Source: DASVCS01 sp036381495 | Lineage (GTDB): Bacteria > Gemmatimonadota > Gemmatimonadetes > Longimicrobiales > RSA9 | Length of the DNA stretch: 64,000 bases | Direction: 5' to 3' | Assembly (NCBI GenBank): GCA_036381495.1 | Contig: DASVCS010000123.1 | Span: forward strand, 111,174-175,173 | Part shown: positions 24,615 to 32,759 of the stretch, in pieces | How positions within the stretch are numbered: position 1 is the first letter of the stretch | How the letters are laid out: each line of letters opens with the position of its first letter | Position numbers and translations under genes: made by a program | Notes under the pieces: model-generated | What the model was told of the DNA's origin: nothing | Databases searched by the model: none | What the model saw: only the letters and a program-made list of their open reading frames with translations

Positions 24615-25391
24615 ATGATCCGGTTCGGCCGGCGCACGCGTGCGGACTCGGCCGAGCGGCGCACCGATACCCTCACGGAACTCGAGCGGCTGATCCGGCG
24701 GCTCAAAGTCGGCGGCTTGGCCGCGCCATTGCTGTTGCTCGCCGGTCTCGGACTCGGGCGGCTCGCCGTGTGGGCGCTCACCCTGCCGGACGACGTACCG
24801 GTGCGCATCCAGGAGGGGCTCGCCGTTCCCCGCGCCGAACTCGAACGACTCAGCGACAAAATGGCGGCCCTGCGCGAGGACGGCCGCGAGACGGCCGAAT
24901 CCATCGTGCTCTACCGCGACCACGTCGCACCGGTCGAGCGAGCGCTCCTCCGCCGCGGTGTCCCGGATTCCACGGCACGGCGCGTGGCATGGCCGCTCGT
25001 CGAGTACGCGTACCGGCAAGGCGTCGACCCGGCCACCGTGGTCTCGGTCCTCATCGTCGAGAGCAGTGGTCGCCCGCACGCGACCAGCCCGGTCGGTGCC
25101 CGGGGCCTCATGCAGGTCATGCCATTCTGGACCGGCCACTGGCGCGACTGCGGCCATGACCTCTACGACATCGACGACAACCTCTGCAACGGCATCAGCA
25201 TCCTGGCGCTGTACCTGGACCGGCACGGCGGCAACGAGCGGCGCGCCCTCCTGGCCTACAACGGATGCGTGAACGGCTCGACCACTCCAGACTGCTTCAA
25301 CTATCCGGACAAAGTGGAGCAGATACGGCGGCGGATCCGCGCCGAATGGCGCGCGGACCGCGCGGTCGAGACCCTCGCCGCCGCGCCCTGA
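24615..25391 (+). CDS. membrane-anchored lytic transglycosylase (SLT domain)
   Basis: 258 residues. A single membrane segment lies at about residues 32-53, followed by a coiled-coil-like stretch and a C-terminal SLT goose-type lysozyme domain. The catalytic Glu is in LIVESSGRPHATSPVGARGL, followed by the family motif GLMQVMP and the later ALLAYNGCVNG (normally AYNAG). It would cleave the glycan strand of murein in the periplasm. Two Cys in the domain (around CGHDLYDIDDNLC) may form a disulfide. It stands alone, 190 bases after the GroES-like gene. Its role, either remodelling or secretion-apparatus insertion, is not determined. Confidence 0.88.
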   Translation: MIRFGRRTRADSAERRTDTLTELERLIRRLKVGGLAAPLLLLAGLGLGRLAVWALTLPDDVPVRIQEGLAVPRAELERLSDKMAALREDGRETAESIVLYRDHVAPVERALLRRGVPDSTARRVAWPLVEYAYRQGVDPATVVSVLIVESSGRPHATSPVGARGLMQVMPFWTGHWRDCGHDLYDIDDNLCNGISILALYLDRHGGNERRALLAYNGCVNGSTTPDCFNYPDKVEQIRRRIRAEWRADRAVETLAAAP

Positions 25392-25416
25392 ACGCCCGAG
25401 CCGGCGTCGTCCGGCG

Positions 25417-25665
25417 CTACGCCCCGCCGCCGGCGGGAACGGCCGGCGCGCCGCTGCCCTGGAGCACGACGGTCTGCGCGGGGAGCGCCACCGCGATGCC
25501 GAGCGCCTCGAACCGGCGGATCAGCGCGAGATCGATCGCCTGCCGGATGTTCATGTACAGATCGTGGTCGGGATCGAGCACCGAGTGGACGACCTCGAAC
25601 TCGAGGGCGAAGTCGCCGAACCGGTGGAAGTGCGCCCGACATTCCACCGATTGCAGGGACGTCAT
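25417..25665 (-). pseudogene. MscS-type mechanosensitive channel, C-terminal relic
   Basis: The 82-residue frame reads HFHRFGDFALEFEVVHSVLD followed by MNIRQAIDLALIRRFEALGI and VALPAQTVVL, the C-terminal cytoplasmic alpha/beta domain of MscS proteins. Everything upstream (membrane helices and beta domain, normally more than 200 residues) is gone: the 50 bases before the first ATG carry no MscS-like sequence. It is a truncated leftover, or less likely a short protein reusing this domain. Confidence 0.75.
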
Positions 25666-25712
25666 CGGACCCCCAACCTACGACCTACCGCGCGGCAATG
25701 CGCGCCCTGGCT

Positions 25713-26288
25713 TCAGCGTCCGCTCCGCACCTGCTCACCGGTGAGTCCCAACGTCGGCGCGATGGCCTGCATCGCTTCGATGACGTTGCGGATGTGTTCG
25801 TCGAGCTCGATGCCCAGCAACTCGGTGCCGCGGCGGATTTCGGCGCGGTCTACGCCCTTCGCGAAGGTCTGATCCTTCATCTTCTTCTTGACGGACTTCG
25901 GCGTGAGGTCGTCGATGCCGTTCGGGCGGAGTAGCGAGGTCGCGGTGATGAGGCCGGTCAGTTCATCGCAGGCGTAGAGCGCGCGGTCGAGTCGGGTCTC
26001 CGGCTCGACGCCGGTGAAGTCCGCGCGGTGGGCGAGGATCGCGTGCAACACCTCTTCGGGATAGCCCCGTTCCCGCAGCGCCTCGACCGCGCGCAGCGGA
26101 TGCTCGTCCGGGTACTTCTCCCAGTCCAAGTCGTGCAGCAGCCCCGCGAGTCCCCACAGCTCCTCGTCCTCGCCCGCGCGCCGGGCGTAGGCGCGCACGG
26201 CCGCCTCGACGGCTTTCATGTGGTTGCGGAGTCCGGGATTGTCGACCCACTCCTCCATCAACTGGAGCGCTTCATCGCGCGTCGGCAT
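25713..26288 (-). CDS. HD-domain phosphohydrolase family protein
   Basis: 191 residues. The metal-binding HD signature is complete: H23 in RNHMKAVE, H52-D53 in AGLLHDLDWEKYPDEHP with H63 next to it, and a later Asp in RALYACDELTGLI. Proteins of this size and sequence pattern occur widely as uncharacterised HDIG-type hydrolases. It is likely cytoplasmic and nucleotide- or phosphate-cleaving, with no firm substrate. It starts four bases after the cupin gene ends, so the two are co-transcribed. Confidence 0.88.
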   Translation of the reverse strand: MPTRDEALQLMEEWVDNPGLRNHMKAVEAAVRAYARRAGEDEELWGLAGLLHDLDWEKYPDEHPLRAVEALRERGYPEEVLHAILAHRADFTGVEPETRLDRALYACDELTGLITATSLLRPNGIDDLTPKSVKKKMKDQTFAKGVDRAEIRRGTELLGIELDEHIRNVIEAMQAIAPTLGLTGEQVRSGR

Positions 26289-26291
26289 CGA

Positions 26292-26792
26292 TCATCCTCC
26301 GATCGGCTGGGGCCGATCCCGTTCGCGATCCACGATGCACAGGAACCCGAACGGCTCGGCATAGGGGTTCAGAAACTGGTGCGGCTCGTTCGGCGCCACG
26401 TAGACGACGTCGCCGAAGCCGACTTCGTGGACCTCATCGCCCAGCCGGACGCGGCCGCGGCCGCGGTGACATACCACGACATGGACGTGCCGATGGCGTT
26501 CGTGCGTCGAATAGCCGCCCGGCTCGAGTTCGAAGTAGCGGAGCTCGAACGCCGCGTGCTCCGAAGACGCCAGTACCCGGCGCGTGATCCCCTGGAACGA
26601 CTCGGACGGCGGCTTGTAGGCGAGCACGCGGACACGCGTCCACCCCGCGCCGTCGTGCCGCAGAATGCACGTCGCCTCGAGCGGCGCCGGTGGGGCCGGC
26701 ACGTCGCACGCCGAGATCGGCGGCATGGCGGCTTCCGCCCCCAGTGCGCTCCGGTCCAGCCCCGGCTCGGTGTCGCCTCGCTCCGGCACCAT
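26292..26792 (-). CDS. cupin-domain protein
   Basis: 166 residues. The cupin barrel spans about residues 75-160: FELEPGGYSTHERHRHVHVVVCHRGRG gives the first motif with several His, and VGFGDVVYVAPNEPHQFLNP the second. The metal ligands H, H, E/H are present, so a metal-dependent enzyme or sensor is possible. An in-frame Met at residue 23 (MPPISACDVP) may be the true start, since the first residues are not family-like. It overlaps no neighbour and is followed directly by the HD-domain gene; function is unknown. Confidence 0.85.
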   Translation of the reverse strand: MVPERGDTEPGLDRSALGAEAAMPPISACDVPAPPAPLEATCILRHDGAGWTRVRVLAYKPPSESFQGITRRVLASSEHAAFELRYFELEPGGYSTHERHRHVHVVVCHRGRGRVRLGDEVHEVGFGDVVYVAPNEPHQFLNPYAEPFGFLCIVDRERDRPQPIGG

Positions 26793-26903
26793 CGCTGTCC
26801 TCGCTTCCGCACGGCCGCGCCGCCGGACCCACGCGGGCCCGGGGGCGGATCATAGCCCCGGAGGCCGGCGCGGGGCAAGCCGCACACCGCGCCGTCTCCG
26901 GCA

Positions 26904-27473
26904 TCACGCCGCCCGACGCTCTCCGCGGTGGACCCCCTCCGCGAACTCCTCGATCATCTTGGCGTTGAACGCCGGGATGTCATCCGGATTGCGGCTGGTC
27001 ACCAGCCCCTGATCCGTGACGACGTCCCGGTCCACCCACTTCGCCCCGGCGTTCTCGAGGTCCGTCCGGAGCGATGGATACGATGTCACGGTGCGCCCCT
27101 TCACCACGTCCGCCTCGACCAGTATCCACGGACCGTGACAGATCGACGCCACCGGCTTGCCCTGCTCGAAGAACGCACGGACGAAGTCTACCGCGCGATC
27201 GTCCATCCGCAGACGATCGGGACTCATCACGCCTCCCGGGATCAGGAGCGCATCGTAGTCGCCCGCATCGGCCGCGTCGATCGGCACATCCACGTCGAAG
27301 CTGTCGCCCCACTCCGTGAGGTTCCACGCCCGTACCATCCCGCTCTCCGGCGAGACGAGTTGCGTCACGGCGCCCGCGGAATCCAGCGCCGCTCGCGGCT
27401 CCGTCATCTCGACCTGCTCGAACCCCTTCCCGACGAGGATCGCAATCCTGCGCCCGCTCAGATCCGCCGCCAT
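26904..27473 (-). CDS. PfpI/DJ-1 family protein (type 1 glutamine amidotransferase fold)
   Basis: 189 residues. The nucleophile-elbow Cys is C112 in VASICHGPWILVEADVVKGR, the usual PfpI motif, and GDYDALLIPGGVMSPDRLR carries the conserved loop. The acidic residue preceding the elbow and the C-terminal MIEEFAEGV fit the PfpI/YhbO group, which has been linked to deglycation or stress protection. It is cytoplasmic. The start at 27473 (MAADLSGRRIAIL) is chosen because the preceding residues of the longer frame are not family-like. It is transcribed away from the repeat cluster that follows. Confidence 0.9.
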   Translation of the reverse strand: MAADLSGRRIAILVGKGFEQVEMTEPRAALDSAGAVTQLVSPESGMVRAWNLTEWGDSFDVDVPIDAADAGDYDALLIPGGVMSPDRLRMDDRAVDFVRAFFEQGKPVASICHGPWILVEADVVKGRTVTSYPSLRTDLENAGAKWVDRDVVTDQGLVTSRNPDDIPAFNAKMIEEFAEGVHRGERRAA

Positions 27474-27581
27474 CACTCGGCCTCCTGCCTGCCGTGCTCG
27501 CCCTGCTCCCACGCGCCACCCGCACCGGCGCGCCCGGGGAGCACCGGTGCGGTGCAGCGGGCAAGAAGCGTGCGATGGGGG

Positions 27582-27850
27582 CGGCGCCCGTTGGGCGCCC
27601 TTCGGGCGCCCGGGCTGGGGCTGGGGCTAGGGCTGGGGCTGGGGCGTGCCCGGGAGGGGGTGCGGTGGAGGAGGGACGGCCCGGGGTGGCCGGGAGCTGG
27701 ATGGGAACGGCCGGGAGCGGGAGCGGGAACGTTTACGTTTACGGGATGGGGTGGCCGGGAGCGGCGGCTGCGCCGCCTGGAGGCGGAGCGTTTGCCGGGA
27801 CGGAGTGCTGCGGTGACGTGCACCCGCTCGCGCTCGCGAACGTGCACGGG
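27582..27850 (-). repeat. dispersed repeat family A, copy at 27.6 kb
   Basis: Copy in inverted orientation relative to the 8.8 kb one. It starts with three GGGCGCCC-type palindromes (27582-27589, 27593-27600, 27604-27611) separated by GTT and TTC, runs into five GGGGCT/GGGCT units, then GGAACGGCCGGGAGC and the core AACGTTTACGTTTAC near 27728-27742. The right end carries GCTCGCGCTCGCGAACGTGCAC, which also appears in modified form at 29.3 and 47.6 kb. Confidence 0.8.
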
Positions 27851-28007
27851 ACGGACCGGCCGATGCCGTCCGGTCGGCAGGCACCCGACCGCGCACGCGT
27901 TCGCGCACGAAAGAAACCGGTGCCGAGCAGGGCGCACCCGACCCCGGAACACATGGCGCCGAGGCGGGTAGACGCCAGGATCCCCGGAGAGCGGTCCGGG
28001 CAAACCT

Positions 28008-28036
28008 TTGACAACAAACCCGACCCTCATTATCTT
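28008..28036 (+). promoter_or_regulatory. strong sigma70-type promoter of the sigma-factor gene
   Basis: TTGACA (28008-28013), 17-base spacer, TATCTT (28031-28036), next to AT-rich flanks in otherwise GC-rich DNA. The start of transcription should be near 28043. Confidence 0.75.
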
Positions 28037-28042
28037 TAACGG

Positions 28043-28161
28043 GCTATGATCGGTGTCGTGTTGAGGGAGGAGAGGCTCCGGATCGTAACGCATCCGAGGC
28101 GGTATCGATTCCTCAATCCGGAAGCAGCGAGCGTCGGAATCCGGCGGTCTCGCTGCTTTTT
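28043..28161 (+). ncRNA. structured leader RNA of the sigma-factor gene (candidate attenuator)
   Basis: The 140 bases between the promoter and the gene fold well. TTGAGG (28061-28066) pairs with CCTCAA (28111-28116), enclosing CGGAT / ATCCG (28080-28084 and 28092-28096 region). ATCCGG also recurs at 28116-28121 and 28139-28144, giving competing partners for the same CCGGAT strand. A terminator-like hairpin ends the leader. This resembles an attenuator, or a small RNA ending just before the gene. I could not match a named riboswitch class. Confidence 0.5.
28122..28161 (+). terminator. intrinsic terminator inside the sigma-factor leader
   Basis: Perfect 10-bp stem AAGCAGCGAG (28122-28131) / CTCGCTGCTT (28149-28158), with a small inner hairpin in the loop and a run of five T (28157-28161). 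It lies 22 bases before the predicted start codon. Confidence 0.75.
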
Positions 28162-28182
28162 GCGTTCTCACCCGATCCGAGG

Positions 28183-29055
28183 ATGTCGCGATATATGTTC
28201 ATGAACTCGCGCGCTCTGGACTCCTTCGATCAATACCTCTTCGACGTCGAGAAGTACCCGCTGATCGAGGATCCGGAGGAAGAACGAGCCCTCGCGCGGC
28301 GCGCCCGATTGGGCGATAAGGAGGCGGCGGAGCGGCTGGTCACGGCGAACCTGCGCTTCGTCATTTCGTACGTGAAGAAGTATCAGGGTCGGGGTCTGGG
28401 TCTGGCCGAGCTGGTGTGCATCGGCAACGAGGGTCTGCTCAAGGCGGTCAAGAAGTTCGACCCGGACAAGGGCGTGAAGTTCATCTCGTACGCGGTGTGG
28501 TGGATCCGGCAGACGGTGCTCCAGGCGCTGGCGGAGCAGACGCGTTCGGTGCGGATCCCGCTGAACCAGAATTCGAACCTGGTGAAGCTGTCGCGTACGG
28601 AGACGGCGTTGACCCAGTTGTTGGGTCGGTCTCCGACGGATCAGGAGATCGCGGCGGAGATGGACGAGCCGATCGAGACGGTGCGTGCGCTGCGGCGCGT
28701 GGCTGCCTCGGAGCTGTCCCTGGATGCGCCGATCGACCGTGGGGATCGGGACAGTGCATCGTTCGGCGAGCGGTTCGCGGGTGCGGAGGCGGAAGACATC
28801 GAGGAGCAGGTCGAATCGCAGGCGCGGCGCGAGTTCCTGGATCGGATGTTCGAGAAGTACCTGACGGAGCGGGAACGCAAGATCCTCTACCTCTACTACG
28901 GCCTGGATGACGGCGAGGAACGCACGCTGGAAGAGATCGGCTCGCTGCTCGGCGTGACACGCGAGCGGATCCGCCAGATCCGCAATCGTGCGTTCGAGAA
29001 GCTCCGCGAGAGCCCCGATGGCGAGGCGCTCGAGACGTTCTGGAGCGCGAACTGA
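28183..29055 (+). CDS. RNA polymerase sigma factor, RpoD/SigA-like (sigma70 family)
   Basis: 290 residues, without the large region 1.1 of classical RpoD. Region 1.2 (SRALDSFDQYLFDVEKYPLI) is followed by region 2 (LVTANLRFVISYVKKYQGRG and the -10-binding helix YAVWWIRQTVLQALAEQ), region 3, and region 4 with GVTRERIRQIRNRAFEKLR for -35 recognition. Group 1/2 sigma factors of this size serve as the housekeeping factor in related phyla. ATG 28183 has CCGAGG close upstream; ATGs at 28195 and 28201 are alternatives. The gene is driven by a consensus promoter whose leader contains an intrinsic terminator, so attenuation seems likely. Confidence 0.93.
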   Translation: MSRYMFMNSRALDSFDQYLFDVEKYPLIEDPEEERALARRARLGDKEAAERLVTANLRFVISYVKKYQGRGLGLAELVCIGNEGLLKAVKKFDPDKGVKFISYAVWWIRQTVLQALAEQTRSVRIPLNQNSNLVKLSRTETALTQLLGRSPTDQEIAAEMDEPIETVRALRRVAASELSLDAPIDRGDRDSASFGERFAGAEAEDIEEQVESQARREFLDRMFEKYLTERERKILYLYYGLDDGEERTLEEIGSLLGVTRERIRQIRNRAFEKLRESPDGEALETFWSAN

Positions 29056-29123
29056 GATCCGAGGTCGGGCCACGTGATCGTTCGTGCTGCACGGGGGCGG
29101 GAGGTCTGAGGCCGAACCCACCC

Positions 29124-29141
29124 CCGCGGCCTGCCGCGGGT
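29124..29141. other. GC-rich hairpin after the sigma-factor gene
   Basis: CCCGCGGC / GCCGCGGG around a two-base loop, 70 bases after the sigma-gene stop. There is no T tract, so it is at best a weak terminator or an RNA end-stabilising stem. Confidence 0.4.
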
Positions 29142-29215
29142 GACCGGGCCCGTATTCACGTGCGTCGTCCGGCCCTCGGCCGTCCGATCCCCATCCCGGC
29201 CCACCAGCGGCGCCC

Positions 29216-29345
29216 ACTCCCGTTCCCGTAGACGTAAGCGGCCGCGCTCGCCCTGGAGTTCCCGGTAGTTCCCATCCCCCGCCCCATCCCCGTCTCGTGC
29301 GCGAGCGCGAGCGCGTGCGCGTGACCGTTCGGGGAGGTGGCTAGG
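29216..29345 (+). repeat. degenerate repeat family A copy at 29.2 kb
   Basis: A decayed core (CCCGTAGACGTAAGCGG) is followed by GTTCCCGGTAGTTCCCATCC, then GTGCGCGAGCGCGAGCGCG near 29300, an arm also found in the 27.6 and 47.6 kb copies. The region up to 29460 contains GGTCGATGGGAGGTGGTTACGTCGATGG tandem-like units and no gene. Confidence 0.55.
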
Positions 29346-29518
29346 TCGATGGGAGGTGGTTACGTCGATGGGTCGATGGTCGGTATCGCTCGTGCGGGTG
29401 CACGTGCGCGAGCGGGTGCGCGGCCTCAGTGACCCCGTGATCCCGACCCCGTGGACGTGGAAACGGAGGCTTCCTTCGAGCGCCCCGTTCCCGACCCCGT
29501 CGGCGCCGCGGAGGCGCC

Positions 29519-29605
29519 GATCCCGTAAACGTAAACGTTCCCGCTCCCGCTCCCGTTCCCGGCCGTTCCCCAGCCTCGACCCTCCACCCCCACCGCGATC
29601 GACCG
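29519..29605 (+). repeat. dispersed repeat family A, copy at 29.5 kb
   Basis: Intact core GTAAACGTAAACGTT from 29525, then CCCGCTCCCGCTCCCG, GTTCCCGGCCGTTCCC and CCTCCACCCCCACCGC. This copy has the same orientation as the one at 8.8 kb. It lies in the 730-base gene-free stretch between the sigma gene and the barrel gene; besides the repeats I see no gene there. Confidence 0.8.
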
Positions 29606-29789
29606 TGGCGTCTCCAGGCGCCGAGGGCGTGACCGAATCCGGAATCCCAGGAACAGTCCGGGGCTGGACCGGTTACAACAGGCGCATCGGACCCCGTCGG
29701 CGTCGGGGACCGGGCGACGCCGGCACGGCCGGGTCACCCTGCTCCCGGCGTTCGTCGCAGTCATCTCCTCGACCACGATTGTGCGCGGA

Positions 29790-31838
29790 ATGCGCTGGAA
29801 GTCGATCGGACTCGCGTCGGCCGGGCTGCTCGTGGCGGCCGTGCCGCTGTCGGGTCAGGCGCCGGGCGGTTGGGACGCGCCGCGGGCGCTCGAACTGATG
29901 GAGCGCGCCCGCGCGCGTCGTGCGCTGCCCGCCGCGGACTCGGGGCTGAGCAGCTACCAGGCCTCGGCGAACGGATACATCTACTTCTACCTGGACCGCG
30001 AGGGCGGCGATGCGCGGACGCTGGTGAAGGTCAACCAGATCGCGCTCGAGGTCTACTGGGCGGCGCCGAACCGGACCAAGCAGCGGATCGTCGGGATGCG
30101 CGAGGAGATGGCGCTGCCGAGCCGGATCCACTACCACCTGGATCACCTGACGGTGGTCCAGAACGAGTTCGGCGACCGGATCCGCATGGGCGAGGGCGAC
30201 GAAGTTCGCGATGTCCCGCATCCCGCCGCGCCGGGGTCCGATTCGATCTACGCGTTCCGGGTGGCGGACTCGCTGACGCTGCGGCTTCCGGGCGCGCCCG
30301 AGCCGATCCGGGTGTACGAGATCGAGGTGAAGCCGCGGCGGATGGACCGGCCGGCGCTGATCGGCTCGGTCTTCCTGGATCGGCGGACGGCGGCGATCGT
30401 GCGCATGGCGTTCACGTTCACGCCGGTCTCGTACATCGATCCGCGACTCGACTACATCCGCGTCTCACTGGACAACGGGCTCTGGGAGGGCCGCTACTGG
30501 CTGCCCAACGAGCAGCGGATCGAGATCCGGCGGCAGGTCCCGATCCTGGATTTCCCCGTGGGCGGCGTGATCCGCGGTGTGCTGCACATCGGCGATTACC
30601 GCCTGAACCGGGGGCTGCCGGCGGCGTTCTTCCGCGGCCCTCGGGTCGTGGCGGTGCCGCGCGAGTTGCGCGAGCGTTACGACTTCGAGGCCGGGCTCTA
30701 CGCCGGCCTGGACGAGGAGGGCCTGGACCCGCCGGTCGACCTGGCGACGCTCCGCCGCCGCGCCGCCGAGCTGGTCGGCGTCCGCGACCTCAGCGGCCTG
30801 CCGCGCCTGCGTCTCTACGTGCCCAATGCATCTTCCGCGCTGCGCTACGACCGTGCCGAGGGCGTCTACATCGGTGCGGGCGCGAGCTATGCGCTCGGCG
30901 CGGGACCCGGGATCGAGGTCTCGGGCGGCTACGCGTTCGGCGCCCACCACCTCGCGCTCGCCGGTGCACTGCGGCTCCCGGCGATCCACGCGACCGCAGT
31001 GACCCTGCGCGCCGGGCGGAACATGCTCCGGGACCTCGGCATCCGTCCGGGCGCGGCCGGCGCGCTCAACAGCCTCTCCGCCGCAATGGCGGGCGACGAC
31101 TACCTCGATCCGTACTACGCCAGCGGCGCCGCCCTCGAGTTCGAGCGGCGCCTGGGCGCACGCTGGCGCGCAGGACTGCGGCTCGGCTACCACGAGCACC
31201 GTAGCGCTGCACTCGAAGAGCGGACCGCGCTCTTCGACGGCGACGCGCGGTTCCGCCCCGTCCGGGCCGTGGGCGAGGGCGCCCTCTACAGCGTGCGGGC
31301 CGTCCTCCGGCGCGACCTGGCCACCGACCTCGCCGCGGGCTGGAGCGGCGACGTCTCCCTCGAAGTCGGCGCCCACGACGGGGAGGAGTACATCCGACCC
31401 GTCGTCACCATGGCGGCCCGGGATGCATCCGCCGACCGACGCACGACGTTCGACATCCGCGCGACCGGCGGCTTCATCTCCGGTCATGCCCCCGCCCAGC
31501 GCCTCTTCCTGCTCGGCGGGCGCGGCACGCTCCCCGGATTCGCCTACCGCGGCTTCATCGGCGACCGCTTCATCCTTGCCGATGCCGAAGCATCCCGCGA
31601 GATCTTCGGTCCCTGGGTCCGCCTCCGCGCACTCGGCGCCATCGGTTGGACCGACATGGGCACGCACACCGCCCCGGCCGACTGGGGCGTCGCGTCGACG
31701 GACGGCGTGCGCGCCAGCCTCGGCTTCGGCCTCGGCCTGATCTACGACGTGCTCCGCATCGACTTCGCCCGCGGCCTCGATGGCGGCGACTGGCAGACCA
31801 TCATCTCGGTCAGCCCCCGGCTGCGCGACATGCTGTAG
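29790..31838 (+). CDS. outer membrane protein with C-terminal Omp85/surface-antigen barrel
   Basis: 682 residues. A signal peptide ends near PLSGQA. The first about 330 residues form a beta-rich periplasmic part resembling DUF5686-type domains (YQASANGYIYFYLDREGG; PRRMDRPALIGSVFLDRRT). The second half is a beta barrel; FLLGGRGTLPGFAYRGFIGDR followed by strand-rich sequence matches the D15/Omp85 C-terminal region. It ends in a strand (QTIISVSPRLRDML). The start is the ATG at 29790; a GTG at 29781 is possible. It is probably an envelope assembly or transport factor but not BamA itself (no POTRA repeats seen). It is not obviously in an operon. Confidence 0.82.
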   Translation: MRWKSIGLASAGLLVAAVPLSGQAPGGWDAPRALELMERARARRALPAADSGLSSYQASANGYIYFYLDREGGDARTLVKVNQIALEVYWAAPNRTKQRIVGMREEMALPSRIHYHLDHLTVVQNEFGDRIRMGEGDEVRDVPHPAAPGSDSIYAFRVADSLTLRLPGAPEPIRVYEIEVKPRRMDRPALIGSVFLDRRTAAIVRMAFTFTPVSYIDPRLDYIRVSLDNGLWEGRYWLPNEQRIEIRRQVPILDFPVGGVIRGVLHIGDYRLNRGLPAAFFRGPRVVAVPRELRERYDFEAGLYAGLDEEGLDPPVDLATLRRRAAELVGVRDLSGLPRLRLYVPNASSALRYDRAEGVYIGAGASYALGAGPGIEVSGGYAFGAHHLALAGALRLPAIHATAVTLRAGRNMLRDLGIRPGAAGALNSLSAAMAGDDYLDPYYASGAALEFERRLGARWRAGLRLGYHEHRSAALEERTALFDGDARFRPVRAVGEGALYSVRAVLRRDLATDLAAGWSGDVSLEVGAHDGEEYIRPVVTMAARDASADRRTTFDIRATGGFISGHAPAQRLFLLGGRGTLPGFAYRGFIGDRFILADAEASREIFGPWVRLRALGAIGWTDMGTHTAPADWGVASTDGVRASLGFGLGLIYDVLRIDFARGLDGGDWQTIISVSPRLRDML

Positions 31839-31862
31839 CCGGCCGACGGCGCCGGAGCCCTC

Positions 31863-32039
31863 GCCGCGCCGCTTCGGAGTCGTGTACGTCCGCCGCGGGC
31901 GCGCCGCGAACGGCCGGACGACTCCGAACCGGCCGGCGAAGTGCTTCAGCGCGGTTCACCCGCGGGTTCGGAGCCGCACGGCCACTCGCCCCGCCCGATT
32001 CGCGGGCGCGTACGATTCCGAAGTGATGCGACAGCCGCT
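31863..32039. repeat. dispersed repeat family B, copy at 31.9 kb
   Basis: TTCGGAGTCGT at 31869-31879 has its exact reverse complement ACGACTCCGAA about 35 bases on, forming an 11-bp hairpin. Further along, ACCCGCGGGTTCGGAGCCGC and GATTCCGAAGTGATGCGAC match, in the opposite orientation, the element at 58.9 kb. It separates the barrel gene from the convergent ssb gene. Confidence 0.75.
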
Positions 32040-32429
32040 CTAATCTTCCGCCGCCGCCTCGACGGCCGCTTCCTCCTCCGCCCGTTCCCCCGAGCTCCCG
32101 TTCGGCCCACCCAGCATCACCAGCTCCCGCACCTGGACCTCCGCCGTCGGGATCGTGACGCCGTTCTTCTCGAAGCTGTCGTACTCGATCCGCCCCTCCA
32201 CGTACAGACGGTCCCCCTTCCGGATATACGTCTCCGCAACCTCCGCCAGCCGATCCCAGAGCGTCAGCCGATGCCACTCCGTCCGCTCCTCGTAGCCGCC
32301 GTCTCGCGGCACCCGCCGGCTCGTCGCCAGCGACAGATGCGCGACCTTCGTCCCTGACGCCGTACTCGCCACGTCCGGGTCCCGCCCCACGTTGCCGACC
32401 AGGATCAGCTTGTTCACCGACCGACTCAT
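32040..32429 (-). CDS. ssb: single-stranded DNA-binding protein
   Basis: 129 residues. The OB fold is complete over residues 1-105: SVNKLILVGNVGRDPDV at the start, EWHRLTLWDRLAEVAETYIRKGDRLYVEGRI in the middle. The tail is short and acidic (EEEAAVEAAAED) but lacks the DDDIPF-type tip that normally recruits partner proteins. So this may be an auxiliary SSB rather than the main replication protein, or the tip is diverged. Start ATG 32429 has GGAGGAAGG upstream. It converges with the barrel gene across the repeat and is divergent from the ABC transporter. Confidence 0.92.
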   Translation of the reverse strand: MSRSVNKLILVGNVGRDPDVASTASGTKVAHLSLATSRRVPRDGGYEERTEWHRLTLWDRLAEVAETYIRKGDRLYVEGRIEYDSFEKNGVTIPTAEVQVRELVMLGGPNGSSGERAEEEAAVEAAAED

Positions 32430-32759
32430 GGCCCTTCCTCCATTCGAGGGGTCCGTCCGCCCGGCACCCCGCCGCGTCGGCCGACTCGCCCGCCGCCGCG
32501 GCCGGGGTCCGGTGTTGCCCGCCAACGATCGCGCACGGGTCGGGGCGCGGGAATGGCGCGGCGGGACGATCTCGGAGCGGGGGGACCTGTGCGGGGTCCG
32601 GCGAAGCTGGGATGTGGCCGCGGTCCCCGCGCCGGGTGACGTTCTCGCGGACGTAGCCGGCGGTCTCGTCGGTGTCGAGCGGCCACCATGACTTGACACG
32701 CAGGGGCATCATCACGGATACTCCAGACTGGTTCGAACGCGAAGTTCCGACCCGACGCC

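Noticed and set aside
27582..27660. The GGGGCT tracts considered as a CRISPR array.
   Set aside because: Units are only 6-7 bases without spacers of constant length, and there are no cas genes.
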